Below, piece by piece: positions 23,950 through 32,645 of a DNA stretch of 64,000 nucleotides. The DNA comes from Paraspadella gotoi (taxonomy: Eukaryota; Chaetognatha), in contig CM119269.1 in NCBI GenBank assembly GCA_051294375.1, positions 14,271,918 through 14,335,917 on the forward strand, in the 5' to 3' direction. Made by a program: the position numbers and the translations under genes. The notes under the pieces were generated by a model. That model saw only the letters and a program-made list of their open reading frames with translations. It was not told the origin of the DNA and searched no databases. Position 1 is the stretch's first letter. Each line of letters begins with the position of its first letter.

Positions 23950-24340
23950 CACTACCACGCACCCACACTCACCTCGATCCGACCACACTCGCACTCCACC
24001 CTCGCACTCCACATCTCGCTCTCCACACTCACACTCCACACTCGACTAAACACTCGCACTCCACCCTCGCACTACATCCTTGCACTCCGCACTCCGCACT
24101 CTACACTCGCACTCCTCACTTGCACTCCGCACTCGCAATCCACACTCCCACTCTACACTCCCACTCCACACTCGCACTCCACACTCTCCACTCCGCACTC
24201 ACACTCCACACTCGCACTCCACCATCACACTCCACAACTCGCACCTTCGCACTTCCACCGACTCGGCACTCCACCCTCAACACTCCACACTCGCACTCCA
24301 CACTCGCTCTCCACACTCGCAATCCACGGTCTCCACACTC
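23950..24340. repeat. 13-bp minisatellite (ACTCGCACTCCAC)n
   Basis: About 30 imperfect 13-bp units with ACA and CCC variants. Copies at 33,310-33,735 (reverse) and 49,922-50,360 have different lengths and unit order. The His/Ser/Thr- and Cys/Glu/Val-rich open frames are repeat translations. Confidence 0.93.
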
Positions 24341-24427
24341 ATCGGCGCCAATCGAAGATTTGGAAGAGAATCAAAGTTCCAATAAAAATTCTCCTCACGT
24401 TTTTCGCGATTAGCGTTTTGCGACCGG

Positions 24428-24690
24428 CACCTGTAAACTTGGCGCCTTTGTCGCGCCATCTGTAAACTTGTGACTGTCGCCTTGGATGTGCCATCTGTAG
24501 ACCTGTAAACTTGGCGACTATGTTGCGCCATATGTAAACTTTTGACTGTCGCCTTTGTCCCGCCACCTGTAGACTTGCGACCGGCGTCAATATCGCGCCA
24601 TCCCTAAATTTGTGACTTGTCCTTTTGTTTTGCTATCTGTAGACTTGTAGTCGACACCTCTGTTGCGCAACTTGTAAACCTCTAAACCTT
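24428..24690. repeat. Degenerate ~35-bp tandem array with GCGCCATCT motifs
   Basis: About seven units of 34-37 bp. Each starts near GCGCCATCTGTARAC and continues through ACTTGYGACYGTCGCC-like sequence. The other strand reads AGATGGCGC, resembling the core of arthropod CTCF sites. Conserved in all three A copies. Confidence 0.7.
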
Positions 24691-24844
24691 CCCGCCACAA
24701 GTCGATGTCCTGAAACTTAGTTTTCGCGATAATCCGATATATCGAAAAATAAAATCCTATCCACAGCATATAGGCTGCATAATTTTCCCCGTTCGCGCTG
24801 ACTTCAAATGATTTTATTTCTCTCGAAGGCAGAGAATAAGCGAT

Positions 24845-24864
24845 GGGGGGGTGCTGGGGGGGGG
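24845..24864 (+). other. G-run pair, possible G-quadruplex
   Basis: Seven G, four other bases, then nine G. This supplies four runs of three G within 20 bp. Equivalent C-runs are in A copy 2 (about 32,785-32,805) and G-runs in copy 3 (about 50,855-50,873). Confidence 0.5.
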
Positions 24865-25299
24865 AAGAGCGCCTCCTCCTCCTTCCCATGACGTCAATCG
24901 CCAAATGGTTTTTCGGGGTCGTTTTAATCTTCGATCGCTTCAGCGTTTATCGCCAATGTTGTCATTTGACTTTTCAATGGAAGGGTCGGGTCTCTTCTTC
25001 CGACTCTCTTTTTAAATTTCTTTTTTGGATCGTAAACGCGATGACTTTTTTGTTCTTTTTTAGCCAGAGATTCGTGATTTATTAATTAATTATTTTTTAT
25101 CCCGTGTCTTCCGCCAACGATCATTTTCCCCGCAAGAGGGACGTGTTTTTTTTGATTAATATTCCTCTAAAATTTATTTTTTATCGGTTTATTTATTTTT
25201 TTTTTTTTCGTAACTGCAGCAAAGGTTGACATTTCATAATCTTCTCTGATCGAATCTGAAATTCGGGAAAGAGTGAAAAAAAATTAGATCGTTCATCAT

Positions 25300-25590
25300 T
25301 TCAGGGTAAGGGGAGATAAGGGGCAGGTAAGGCGATGGTGAGGGGCAAGTAAGGGGCAGGTAAAGCGATAGTGAGGGGAAAGTTAAGGGGCAGGTAAAGC
25401 GATGGTGAGGGGCAAGTAAGGGACAGGTAAAGCGATGGGTCAAATAAAGAGCATGTAAGGTGAGAGTAAGTGGCAAGTAAGGGGCAAGTAAAGAGCATGT
25501 AAGGCTAATGGTGAGGGGCAAGTAAGGGGCAAGTAAGGAGCATGTAAGGCGATGGTGAGGGAAAAGTAAGGAGCAGGTGAGGCCGGTAGG
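25300..25590. repeat. 33-bp minisatellite built on GGGGCAAGTAA
   Basis: About eight units of 28-44 bp with an 11-bp internal periodicity (AGGGGCAAGTA). Because 33 is divisible by three, the minus strand stays open (196-codon frame at 25,234-25,824, LTCSLLAPYLP repeats). The other copies of the array carry frame-breaking indels, so I do not treat it as a gene. Other copies: 41,705-41,837, 42,148-42,420 and 58,100-58,390. Confidence 0.9.
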
Positions 25591-25886
25591 AAGGACGACC
25601 GAAAAAAAACTTCCCGCTGGTAGAAGGAATCGATGCTTAAACCTGAAGACTTTTTTTGGTGTGTGGAGGATGAAAATTTTGGCTAAAGTGTGAAGAGTTA
25701 AAAATTCTGACATACATGATATGATATGATATGATATAATATGACATGATATGATAAAAATGCTGACATACGTGATATCTAATAAGAACTTGATTCGACT
25801 AATGATTTGATTGGAATAATTCATTCATTTGAAAACGCGCTAGAAAAATTTTTCCAATTCGTTTTTATATTCTCGACGTATTTTAA

Positions 25887-26761
25887 GGGGACCAACGTGA
25901 ACAGGGGGGGTAAAAAGCTGAAAACATAACGTTTTACCCTTTAACTTAAGCTGGTTCTGACCATATAATTTTTTCTTCTATAATCATTTGGGAAGTAGTT
26001 AAAAATTCGATGAAATCAGCGAGCTTAATTTTCTTTAAAAAATCGGTAAGAAGAAAATCTTTTTTCAAGTTTAAAATTTTTTTTCTAAAAAAGAGTAAGA
26101 TCTAATTTTAAAAAAGTTTTCAGCTTTTATCACAAAAATTTATAAGAAAAAAAACTAGGAATGAATCAAAATTTAAGGTATCGACTGATTTTATTTAACT
26201 TTCTTTTCAAATGATTCTGTTAATTGGATGAAAATAAAACTCTTTGAAGTAATATAAATATAAAAAGAAAAGAAAGATTCTGTACTTTTGCTAAATTTTT
26301 AATTGTTTATAATTAGGAATCAATATAGTTTAATAATACATTTAAGAGATGAATATGAATATTAATTAATAATTATTACAGTTTTGTTTCTGTAAATAGA
26401 ATTTAGGTTTGATTTGTCTGCTTTTAAGTAAATATAAAAATAAAAAATATTAGTCTTGTAAAGCCTTTGTTCAATGAGGCTTAAACCTAAAATTGTAGCT
26501 TTGTACAGTAAAATATAAAAAATTGGAATTTAGTAAAAATATTTTCTATTGCAAAAATAAAATAATGGATTATATAAATATTTAGGTAAGGTCAACTAAT
26601 TTTTTTTTTCATAATTATTAAATTTTTGTTTCCGCTACAATAAGAGATAGGAATTTTTTTTGCCACTTTCGCGTACAAACAAAAATTAATGACTATCACC
26701 ATTCAAATCCTTTGATGATAGACCCTTAAGCTTATGATATCATTTTTATCACTGGGTCCCC
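25887..26761. mobile_element. 875-bp TTAA-flanked TIR element (piggyBac- or Kolobok-like, non-autonomous)
   Basis: The termini are inverted repeats: the left end starts GGGGACCAACGTGA (GGGGACCAAGTGA in the other copies) and the right end, read inward, starts GGGGACCCAGTGA. Each is flanked by TTAA (25,883-25,886 and 26,762-26,765). TTAA duplications are known for the piggyBac and Kolobok superfamilies. No transposase frame is present and the interior is AT-rich, so it would be non-autonomous. Near the left end is a GGGTAAAA/TTTTACCC hairpin (25,908-25,939). Other copies: 40,535-41,407, 42,723-43,588 and 56,896-57,777. Confidence 0.7.
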
Positions 26762-27179
26762 TTAAATAAATTAAAAGAATTTACGTACTTGTTTTTGATG
26801 TTTGGATTTAAAAAAAAATTATTTACTACCCGACCGGTAAAATTGTTTTCATATTTTATAATTTAATCTAAACAAAAATAACAAATAATACGATCAATTT
26901 CTTCTCGATAATGCTGCACTTGAAAATTTGAATTTTTTTTTTTTTAGTTCCTTGGATCGAAAAATATAAGGAAAGAAAATTACCGGTGGTGGGGGGCAGA
27001 GCTGAGCGAACCCGGAAGGATCGGTTGACCCCATAAAGGGGCGTTAGTTGACCTTTAAGGGCGTTTGAGGTTTTTTCCCCGGTCGTCGTGAAGACCATAA
27101 AGCGAGCAAAGGGCGAAAAGGTGACGCGAAGAAGGTGTTGAAAGAGACGCCGCGGTTCCGCGATCACGACCTCTGGAAA

Positions 27180-27370
27180 ACCAGGATAGATGACGACGAC
27201 GATGACGAAAATGACGAAGAAGACGACGACGATGACAACGACGATGACGACGACACGACGAAAAGAACGAAGAGCCCAAAGAAAAAAACAAAGAAATCGG
27301 CGAAGACAATGAAAAAAAAATGATGACGACGACGACCGTGACGACTTAAACGACGATGACGACGACAACG
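27180..27370. repeat. (GAC/GAT)n triplet array, acidic open frame
   Basis: Imperfect GAC/GAT/GAA triplets. The forward frame at 27,135-27,323 reads as Asp/Glu/Asn runs followed by a Lys-rich tail. The minus-strand copy at 39,940-40,155 has a different continuation because of a 1-2 base difference. The phase changes between copies and the frame runs into stops in the next array, so I treat it as low-complexity DNA, possibly an old acidic exon. Confidence 0.6.
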
Positions 27371-27399
27371 ATGAAGAGGACAAAGTATGAAGACAAGAA

Positions 27400-27735
27400 A
27401 GATGACAAGGACAAAGAAAGTAGGAAGAAGTTGTTGATAAAAGGAAAATGAGGTAGTCAAAGAAGTTGACAAGGACAAAGGAAGTAGGAACAAGTTGTAT
27501 AAATAGGAAAATGAGGGAGACAAAGAAGATGACAAGGAGAAAGGAAGTAGGAAGAAGTTGTCGATAAATAGGACAATGAGGGAGACAAAGAAGATGATAA
27601 GGACAAAGGAAGTAGGAAAAAGTTTGAGATAAAGATGACAACAATGAAGAAAAAGAAGATGACTAGGACAAAGAAAGTAGGAAGATAATGTCGATAAATA
27701 GGACAACGATGAAGACAAAGAAGATGACAAAGACG
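27400..27735. repeat. ~64-bp minisatellite, about five units
   Basis: Units of 63-65 bp beginning GACAAAGGAAGTAGGAAGAA. Spacing was measured between AAGTAGG motifs near 27,482, 27,545, 27,610 and 27,674. Long minus-strand open frames (Leu/Ser/Phe-rich) traverse it but contain no domain. Copies at 39,560-39,905, 44,220-44,555 and 55,905-56,250. Confidence 0.88.
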
Positions 27736-27904
27736 ATGACAATAAAGTCCGTGACGGAAATAATAAGGAATTCATCAACGACGCCGGTCGTGACTCCAAC
27801 GACGGATTCCCTCCACGGTTCTCTCGATGACGCAGACGCTGCCGAATCTAGACGACGCCACGTCGCCTCGTGACGAATCGATTCAGGTTGCGTTCACTCA
27901 ATAA

Positions 27905-28240
27905 AGAGGATGACGACTACGGCGATGACAACGACGATCATAACGACGATGACAACGACGATACCAACGTCGAGGGTCGCAGCGACGATATCGATGACGA
28001 CAATAATGACAATCATGAAAATGACAATGATGACACTATGGTCGTAGTGACGATGACATCAACGACTGCAATGCCGACGGTAGCAGCGGCCACGTTAAGA
28101 TGGGCGAACAAATAGGGAACAATGATGTTTCTATTGACGATGATAATAATGACGATTGCAGACGCGAAAATGATAAAACAATGACGATGACGATGGTAGC
28201 AGGAACTATGAAAACGACGACGACGACGAGAACGACGAAC
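27905..28240. repeat. Second (GAC/GAT/AAT)n acidic triplet region
   Basis: Degenerate triplets giving Asp/Asn-rich peptide forward and Val/Ile-rich peptide in reverse. Copy 2 (minus strand, 39,158-39,397) keeps an acidic frame where copy 1 shifts at about 28,036, where two bases are missing from GATGACGACTATGG. No domain recognised. Confidence 0.6.
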
Positions 28241-28419
28241 GCCATGCCGAGCGGAAGCAGAGAGATGGCGCTCGGAATGTCACCGACAGAAAATCGCATT
28301 CATTTACCGATGTCGCAATATAGACGCTGACGTAGGAAACAAAGAACAATGAAGCTTGCTCATCTCACATAACAGAAGTTGGTCAAAGTTGGTCAAAAGG
28401 CAACCTTTATTTCCAGTTG

Positions 28420-28915
28420 CAAACGCACGCCATAACCTCAAAGAACGTTAACGAAGCATGCACATCACGCACGCACGCACGCCTCTCTAGAAGCAAACGC
28501 ACGCCATAACCTCAAAGAACGTTAACGAAGCGTGCTCATCATGCATGCACGCCATCTCTAGGAGCAAACGCACGCCATAACCTCAAAGAACGTTAACGAA
28601 GTGTGCTCATCACGCACGCACGCCATCTCTAGGAGCAAACGCACGCCATAACCTCAAAGAACGTTAATGAAGCGTGCTCATCACGCACGCACGCCATCTC
28701 TAGGAGAAAATGCACGCCATAACCTCAAAGAACATTAACAAAGCGTGCATCAACGCACGCACGCCATCTCTAGGACCAAACTCACGCCATAACCTCAAAG
28801 AACGTTAACGAAGCGTGCTCATCACGCACGCACGCCATCTCTAGGACCAAACTCACGCCATAACCTCAAAGAACGTTAACGAAGCGTGCTCATCAGGCAC
28901 GCACGCACGCACGCA
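28420..28915. repeat. 71-bp minisatellite, seven units
   Basis: GTTAAC-type motifs recur at about 28,447, 28,521, 28,592, 28,663, 28,734, 28,804 and 28,875, giving a period of 70-74 bp. Each unit contains CGCCATAACCTCAAAGAACG, the palindrome CGTTAACG, CATCACGCACGCACGCC and ATCTCTAGGA. Copies at 38,385-38,870, 45,230-45,720 and 54,700-55,205. Confidence 0.95.
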
Positions 28916-28919
28916 AACG

Positions 28920-29790
28920 CAGGCCTTGACTTCGAAGATCGATTGACGCATCTAATTTGTTCACGATTTCGACCTCATCTCTCAGTCGTCGTAAAAATAA
29001 CCTTCCTCCTCTCGATCCGTCGAGTCGTCGAGAGAAAAATCCCGAAACGTAAAACGAACGCGAGCGACAAGGCCAAACGGTTGCCACTTGCCAGTTCTGA
29101 CCGTGATGTGAGTTCGTGAAAAACGGGAGGCGACGAATTCCGAGTTAATCACGAACGTGTGAATGAGGATGTGAATCACGATGCTACGACTGCAGCGACG
29201 ACGAGATGTATTTCCTTCTATTATGTTGCCGACAAATCACGCGTCTTTGTCGACTCCATCCGCTACAGCTGACCCATCGTTACTCCAGCGACTTTGTCCG
29301 CTTCCGCACCATTTTTTTTATGCGAGATTCGATAACGCGACGACTCTCCAACCTGTCTTCAATAAGAGCTCCACCTATTCCACAGTAGTTTTCGTCGTTC
29401 CAACAATTACGAATCCATTCTGTTAATCGAAGCGTCTCATCGGCTCCACGTTTCTCGCTCTACTTTGTCTCTGATCACAAACGCTCTACTTCTTGCTCCA
29501 GTAAAATACGATCGATCCACTTTCTTACTTTCTATCGTTCCTTCTAAAAAGCCAGAAGCTCGAGAGCTGGTCGCCGTTATAGGCCAAGTTATTGACGCAG
29601 TAATTGGCGAAGTTATTGGCGTTAATAAAACAAGAATTACGACGGGAAAGCGGTGAGGGACAAGATTTCCAGAGAGAGAAAGGGAAGCAAACGCCATCCG
29701 GGTAGACGAGGGGGGGGGGAAATCGTCGCTTACCGGGAACGCAAACGGTGGATGTTCTTATTAACTTTATTACATCCGGGTTGAAATTCT
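28920..29790. other. Non-repetitive part of segment B, no gene recognised
   Basis: The most gene-like composition in the arm. Short open frames of 60-90 codons occur on both strands (for example 29,181-29,426 forward and 29,437-29,697 reverse). None is longer than expected for GC-moderate DNA and none contains a motif I recognise. Confidence 0.4.
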
Positions 29791-29796
29791 CGGAAT

Positions 29797-29808
29797 CACG
29801 TGACGTCA
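29797..29808. promoter_or_regulatory. Overlapping E-box and CRE (CACGTGACGTCA)
   Basis: CACGTG and TGACGTCA share two bases. The same 12-mer is intact in the other three B copies (37,471-37,482; 46,595-46,606; 53,830-53,841) although the surroundings carry indels. bHLH and bZIP factors are known to bind these motifs. A regulatory role here is inference. Confidence 0.4.
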
Positions 29809-29965
29809 TAAAATGTTATTTTTCTTTTGTGACGAAATCGTTTGCATCAACGACAACAGAATCAACATTTTGCGAAAAAACATCTGCTATGTAACGAGGA
29901 CGACGACTGCGAAAGAATTCTCTCTCCTCCCGAACCTGAGAACTTCTGACGCACCTGCGAGTCGG

Positions 29966-29966
29966 G

Positions 29967-30031
<65 letters not shown>

Positions 30032-30035
30032 GAGG
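29966..30035. repeat. (GA)n microsatellite, interrupted
   Basis: GA run with AAGA and GGAGG interruptions. The pattern of interruptions differs among the four B copies. Confidence 0.96.
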
Positions 30036-30142
30036 GAGGCGTTGAGAGAGTGGAGGCGGGGGCGGTGAACCTTGCCCGTTTTCCAGGTCGTTCGGAGAGA
30101 AGCGGAAGAAGCGGCCGACGAGAAGCGGAATCGAAGAGACGC

Positions 30143-30205
<63 letters not shown>
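30143..30205. repeat. (GA)n microsatellite
   Basis: GA run following AGACGCGA. Length and interruptions vary among B copies. Confidence 0.96.
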
Positions 30206-30236
30206 AAGACGAACACACCTTGGGCGCCAGGGGTTT

Positions 30237-30245
30237 CGCCATCTT
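30237..30245 (-). promoter_or_regulatory. YY1-like site AAGATGGCG (minus strand)
   Basis: AAGATGGCG overlaps an ATG that opens the minus-strand frame MAKPLAPKVC before it runs into (CT)n Leu-Ser codons. YY1-type sites overlapping a start codon are known at TATA-less promoters. Here the frame is repeat-derived, so only the motif is noted. Confidence 0.25.
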
Positions 30246-30509
30246 TGTTGACTAAGGAGGCGCTCAGGTTTGCATCGCGAAAATGTGCGAGTCGACGTCA
30301 ATTATTCAGGTTTTGCGAAATAGTTGAAGAGAGCGTGTTTCTGTATTCGTATCCTCAGTATTTACCTTGAATACTGTATGAATCGGCATGAGACCGTTTT
30401 TATAATTTAATTTTAGTCTAGATTGTTTTGCCATTATATTGATAAATCGGTTGAATAGATTTTTTGTTGTTGCAATTTTGAGCAATACAACACCCGAAGC
30501 CTAAGACCT

Positions 30510-31096
30510 GATTGGTTCCAACGCCGAAATTCAGATGGAAACTTGATTGGTTCCAACGCTGAAACTTAGATGGAGACTTGATTGGTTCCAATGCTGAAAA
30601 TCAGATGGAGACTTAATTGGTTCCAATGCTGAAAATCAGATGGAGACTTGATTGGTTCCAACGCCAAAGTTCAGATGGAGACTTTATTGGTTCCAATGCC
30701 GAAACTTAGATGGAGACTTGATTGGTTCCAACGCCAAAACTTAGAAGAAGACTTGATTGGTTCTAAAGCCAAAACGACAAAAAATAAACTAAAAATTATA
30801 TTGATTAGTAGAAATGCTAAAACCCGGATGGGGACTTGATTGGTTTCAACGCCAAAACTGAGAAAAAGACTTGATTGGTTCCAACCCTGAATCTCAGATG
30901 AAGACTTGATTGGTTCCTTTGCCAAAAATAAGATGGAGACTTGATTGGTTCCAACGCCGAAACTCAGATGGAGATTTGATTGGGTCCAACGCTGAAACTC
31001 AGATGGAGACTCGATTGGTTCCAATGCCTAAACTGAGATGGAGACTTGATTGGTTCCAACGCCGAAACTGAGATGGAGACTTGATTGGTTCCAACG
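30510..31096. repeat. 35-bp minisatellite, 17 units, each with an inverted CCAAT box
   Basis: Units start GATTGGTTCCAACGC and end CAGATGGAGACTT. Spacing is exactly 35 bp for nearly all units, with one 13-bp insertion between 30,755 and 30,803. Each unit reads CCAAT on the minus strand. Because 35 is not divisible by three the open frames change peptide each unit (for example the 117-codon minus frame at 30,671-31,024), so they are not genes. Copies at 36,196-36,785, 47,300-47,873 and 52,564-53,135. Confidence 0.95.
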
Positions 31097-31111
31097 GCAG
31101 CAGATGGCGCC
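31097..31111 (+). promoter_or_regulatory. CTCF-like site at the end of the CCAAT array
   Basis: GCAGCAGATGGCGCC matches 14 of 15 positions of the vertebrate CTCF consensus CCASYAGRKGGCRSY. It is preserved in all four B copies (36,181-36,195; 47,874-47,888; 52,549-52,563). Binding is inference. Confidence 0.35.
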
Positions 31112-31224
31112 GCTTCATGAACTTCGGGTCAACGAGCGGCCGAGAAATAACGACCGAAGCCTTGTTACCGTCGACCACAAAATTTCCTCTTGGCCAACAT
31201 TGACTTCCATCTCTCTTGCTTTCG

Positions 31225-31231
31225 TCGCCGT

Positions 31232-31262
<31 letters not shown>

Positions 31263-31280
31263 ATCGTCGTCGGCGTCATT
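31225..31280. repeat. (GTC)n triplet array
   Basis: Imperfect GTC/GCC run giving Val-rich or Arg/Arg-Asp frames. No gene. Confidence 0.9.
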
Positions 31281-31459
31281 TCGTTAGTTTTCCTTTGTTC
31301 GTTTACATCATTCCTACATTCATTTTCATCGTTAATTATTATGTGTTTTAGACGATTGTTTAGTTCCGTCCTTGTTTATCGAGTCCTTTCCTTTTGTCGG
31401 ATTTTATCTCTTCATCTCACTAGACATGAATGAAGTTTCAATCGTCGTCGTCATCGTCG

Positions 31460-32100
31460 TCGACGTTGGATTCAGTGAAGCTAATGTTGACGATCTGCGT
31501 CATCAATGTGAAGGTGATAAAGTTAAGACTGACAAATTGTGAAATGTGACGCCCCACTTTTTAAAATCAATTTATGGTCGCGATGAGACAAGACTTAGTT
31601 TACAGAACAACTTAGATTCAGGGAAAATTTGAATAAATTTTTAAACAAATTTTTATAATCATTTCTTTCATTCGTTAGAATAACAAATTCATGAGAATAA
31701 CGAATTTTTATATTTAATTTCATAGATAACAATTTGAAAGGAATACTGTGGAGAAAGAGACAGAAAAGATAAGATAGATAAGACAGGAAAAAAAATAATT
31801 AGCGTAGCTCGCTAATGACGTTTGCGGGTTTCTATGGCTTCGTTCGATTTCTTCATGAGCAATTATGCAATGCGCATGAATTTTGTTAGTATATTGTTTG
31901 AAGGATATTTAAATTACGTAAAGTGATTTACTTAAACATGAGCCAACGTTAAGTGGTGACCAAGCACCCAGGCTCCCAAGCTCGTTATGTTTCCCCCAAC
32001 TAATCATGATCGAATGAATGAATAAATTTCATTCGATGCCATTAACTCAATTCGATTGTCGAATCCAACGGAATCGAGATAATTGATATTAGTCGAGTCG
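31460..32100. other. Inner AT-rich part of segment B
   Basis: Anonymous AT-rich sequence with a small perfect hairpin TTAGCG-TAGCT-CGCTAA (31,799-31,815). No gene or element recognised. Confidence 0.5.
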
Positions 32101-32104
32101 AAGA

Positions 32105-32155
32105 AGCGAGGCAGCAGTCGAAGCAGCAGTCGAAGCAGCAGTCGAAGCAGCGAGG
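32105..32155. repeat. 12-bp tandem repeat (GCAGCAGTCGAA)n
   Basis: About four units next to the GGC tract, present at the inner end of every B copy. Confidence 0.85.
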
Positions 32156-32262
32156 AGTCAATCGCGATGAAGACAATCGACGTCCGTGAAAAGTGGTTTT
32201 CGTTGGAAGACGACGGTTGAGGTGAGACGATGGTGAGGGGGTGGGTGGGGTGGTCGATTGGC

Positions 32263-32276
32263 GGCGGCGGCGGCGG

Positions 32277-32314
<38 letters not shown>

Positions 32315-32346
32315 GGCGGCGGCGGCGGCGCGGCGGCGGCGGCCGG
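32263..32346. repeat. (GGC)n tract at the inner end of segment B
   Basis: Interrupted GGC/GCG run preceded by a G-rich GTGAGGGGGTGGGTGGGG stretch. Poly-Ala/Arg/Gly/Pro frames are repeat translations. The interruption pattern distinguishes two arm types in this window. Confidence 0.95.
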
Positions 32347-32426
32347 CGGATCCCCAGAGTCCTCGAACGAGATGAGAATCCGTCCTTTGAAATTCGCCAT
32401 CGAAAGTGTCGACGAGAACGTGACGA

Positions 32427-32428
32427 GA

Positions 32429-32520
<92 letters not shown>
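32427..32520. repeat. (GA)n microsatellite between B and C
   Basis: GA run with one GGAGA interruption. Confidence 0.97.
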
Positions 32521-32524
<4 letters not shown>

Positions 32525-32564
32525 TAGGGGAAAACGGAAGACAGACTGAACCAGAACCAAAGAG

Positions 32565-32565
<1 letters not shown>
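32521..32565 (+). repeat. Short segment C between two GA tracts
   Basis: About 45 bp of unique sequence (AAACGGAAGACAGACTGAAC core). It recurs reversed at 34,793-34,838 and 51,107-51,146, always on the side of segment A opposite its ATTCCGG end. Confidence 0.9.

Positions 32566-32644
<79 letters not shown>
32566..32644. repeat. (GA)n microsatellite between C and A
   Basis: GA run that joins segment C to reversed segment A. Confidence 0.97.

Positions 32645-32645
<1 letters not shown>

Larger units (their letters stand above)
25009..32432 (+). repeat. Segment B, copy 1 (forward), arm of the inverted repeat
   Basis: About 7.4 kb that recurs reversed at 34,902-41,837 (truncated by a gap), forward at 41,863-49,193 and reversed at 51,233-58,683. 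The outer end is near TTTTAAATTTCTTTT. The inner end is a (GGC)n tract followed by GTGACGAGAGAGG and (GA)n. No gene is recognisable in it. It consists of tandem arrays, one TIR element and low-complexity triplet repeats. Confidence 0.95.

Noticed and set aside
25234-25824. 196-codon minus-strand frame rich in LTCSLLAPYLPLT repeats
   Set aside because: Produced by a 33-bp array with a period divisible by three. Other copies of the same array are frameshifted and no signal or domain is visible beyond the repeat.
26868-27644. 258-codon minus-strand frame, the longest without N
   Set aside because: Made of Ser/Phe/Leu codons from the 64-bp array and (GTC)n. No domain, and broken or shifted in the other copies.
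23940-28915. Possible CRISPR arrays among the regular repeats
   Set aside because: Units are head-to-tail minisatellites without unique spacers, and the genome is clearly eukaryotic.
30671-31024. 117-codon minus-strand frame with recurring SPSEFQRW / LHLSFGVG-like peptides
   Set aside because: It is the translation of the 35-bp array. The period is not a multiple of three, so the peptide cycles through frames, and the indel-containing copies break it.
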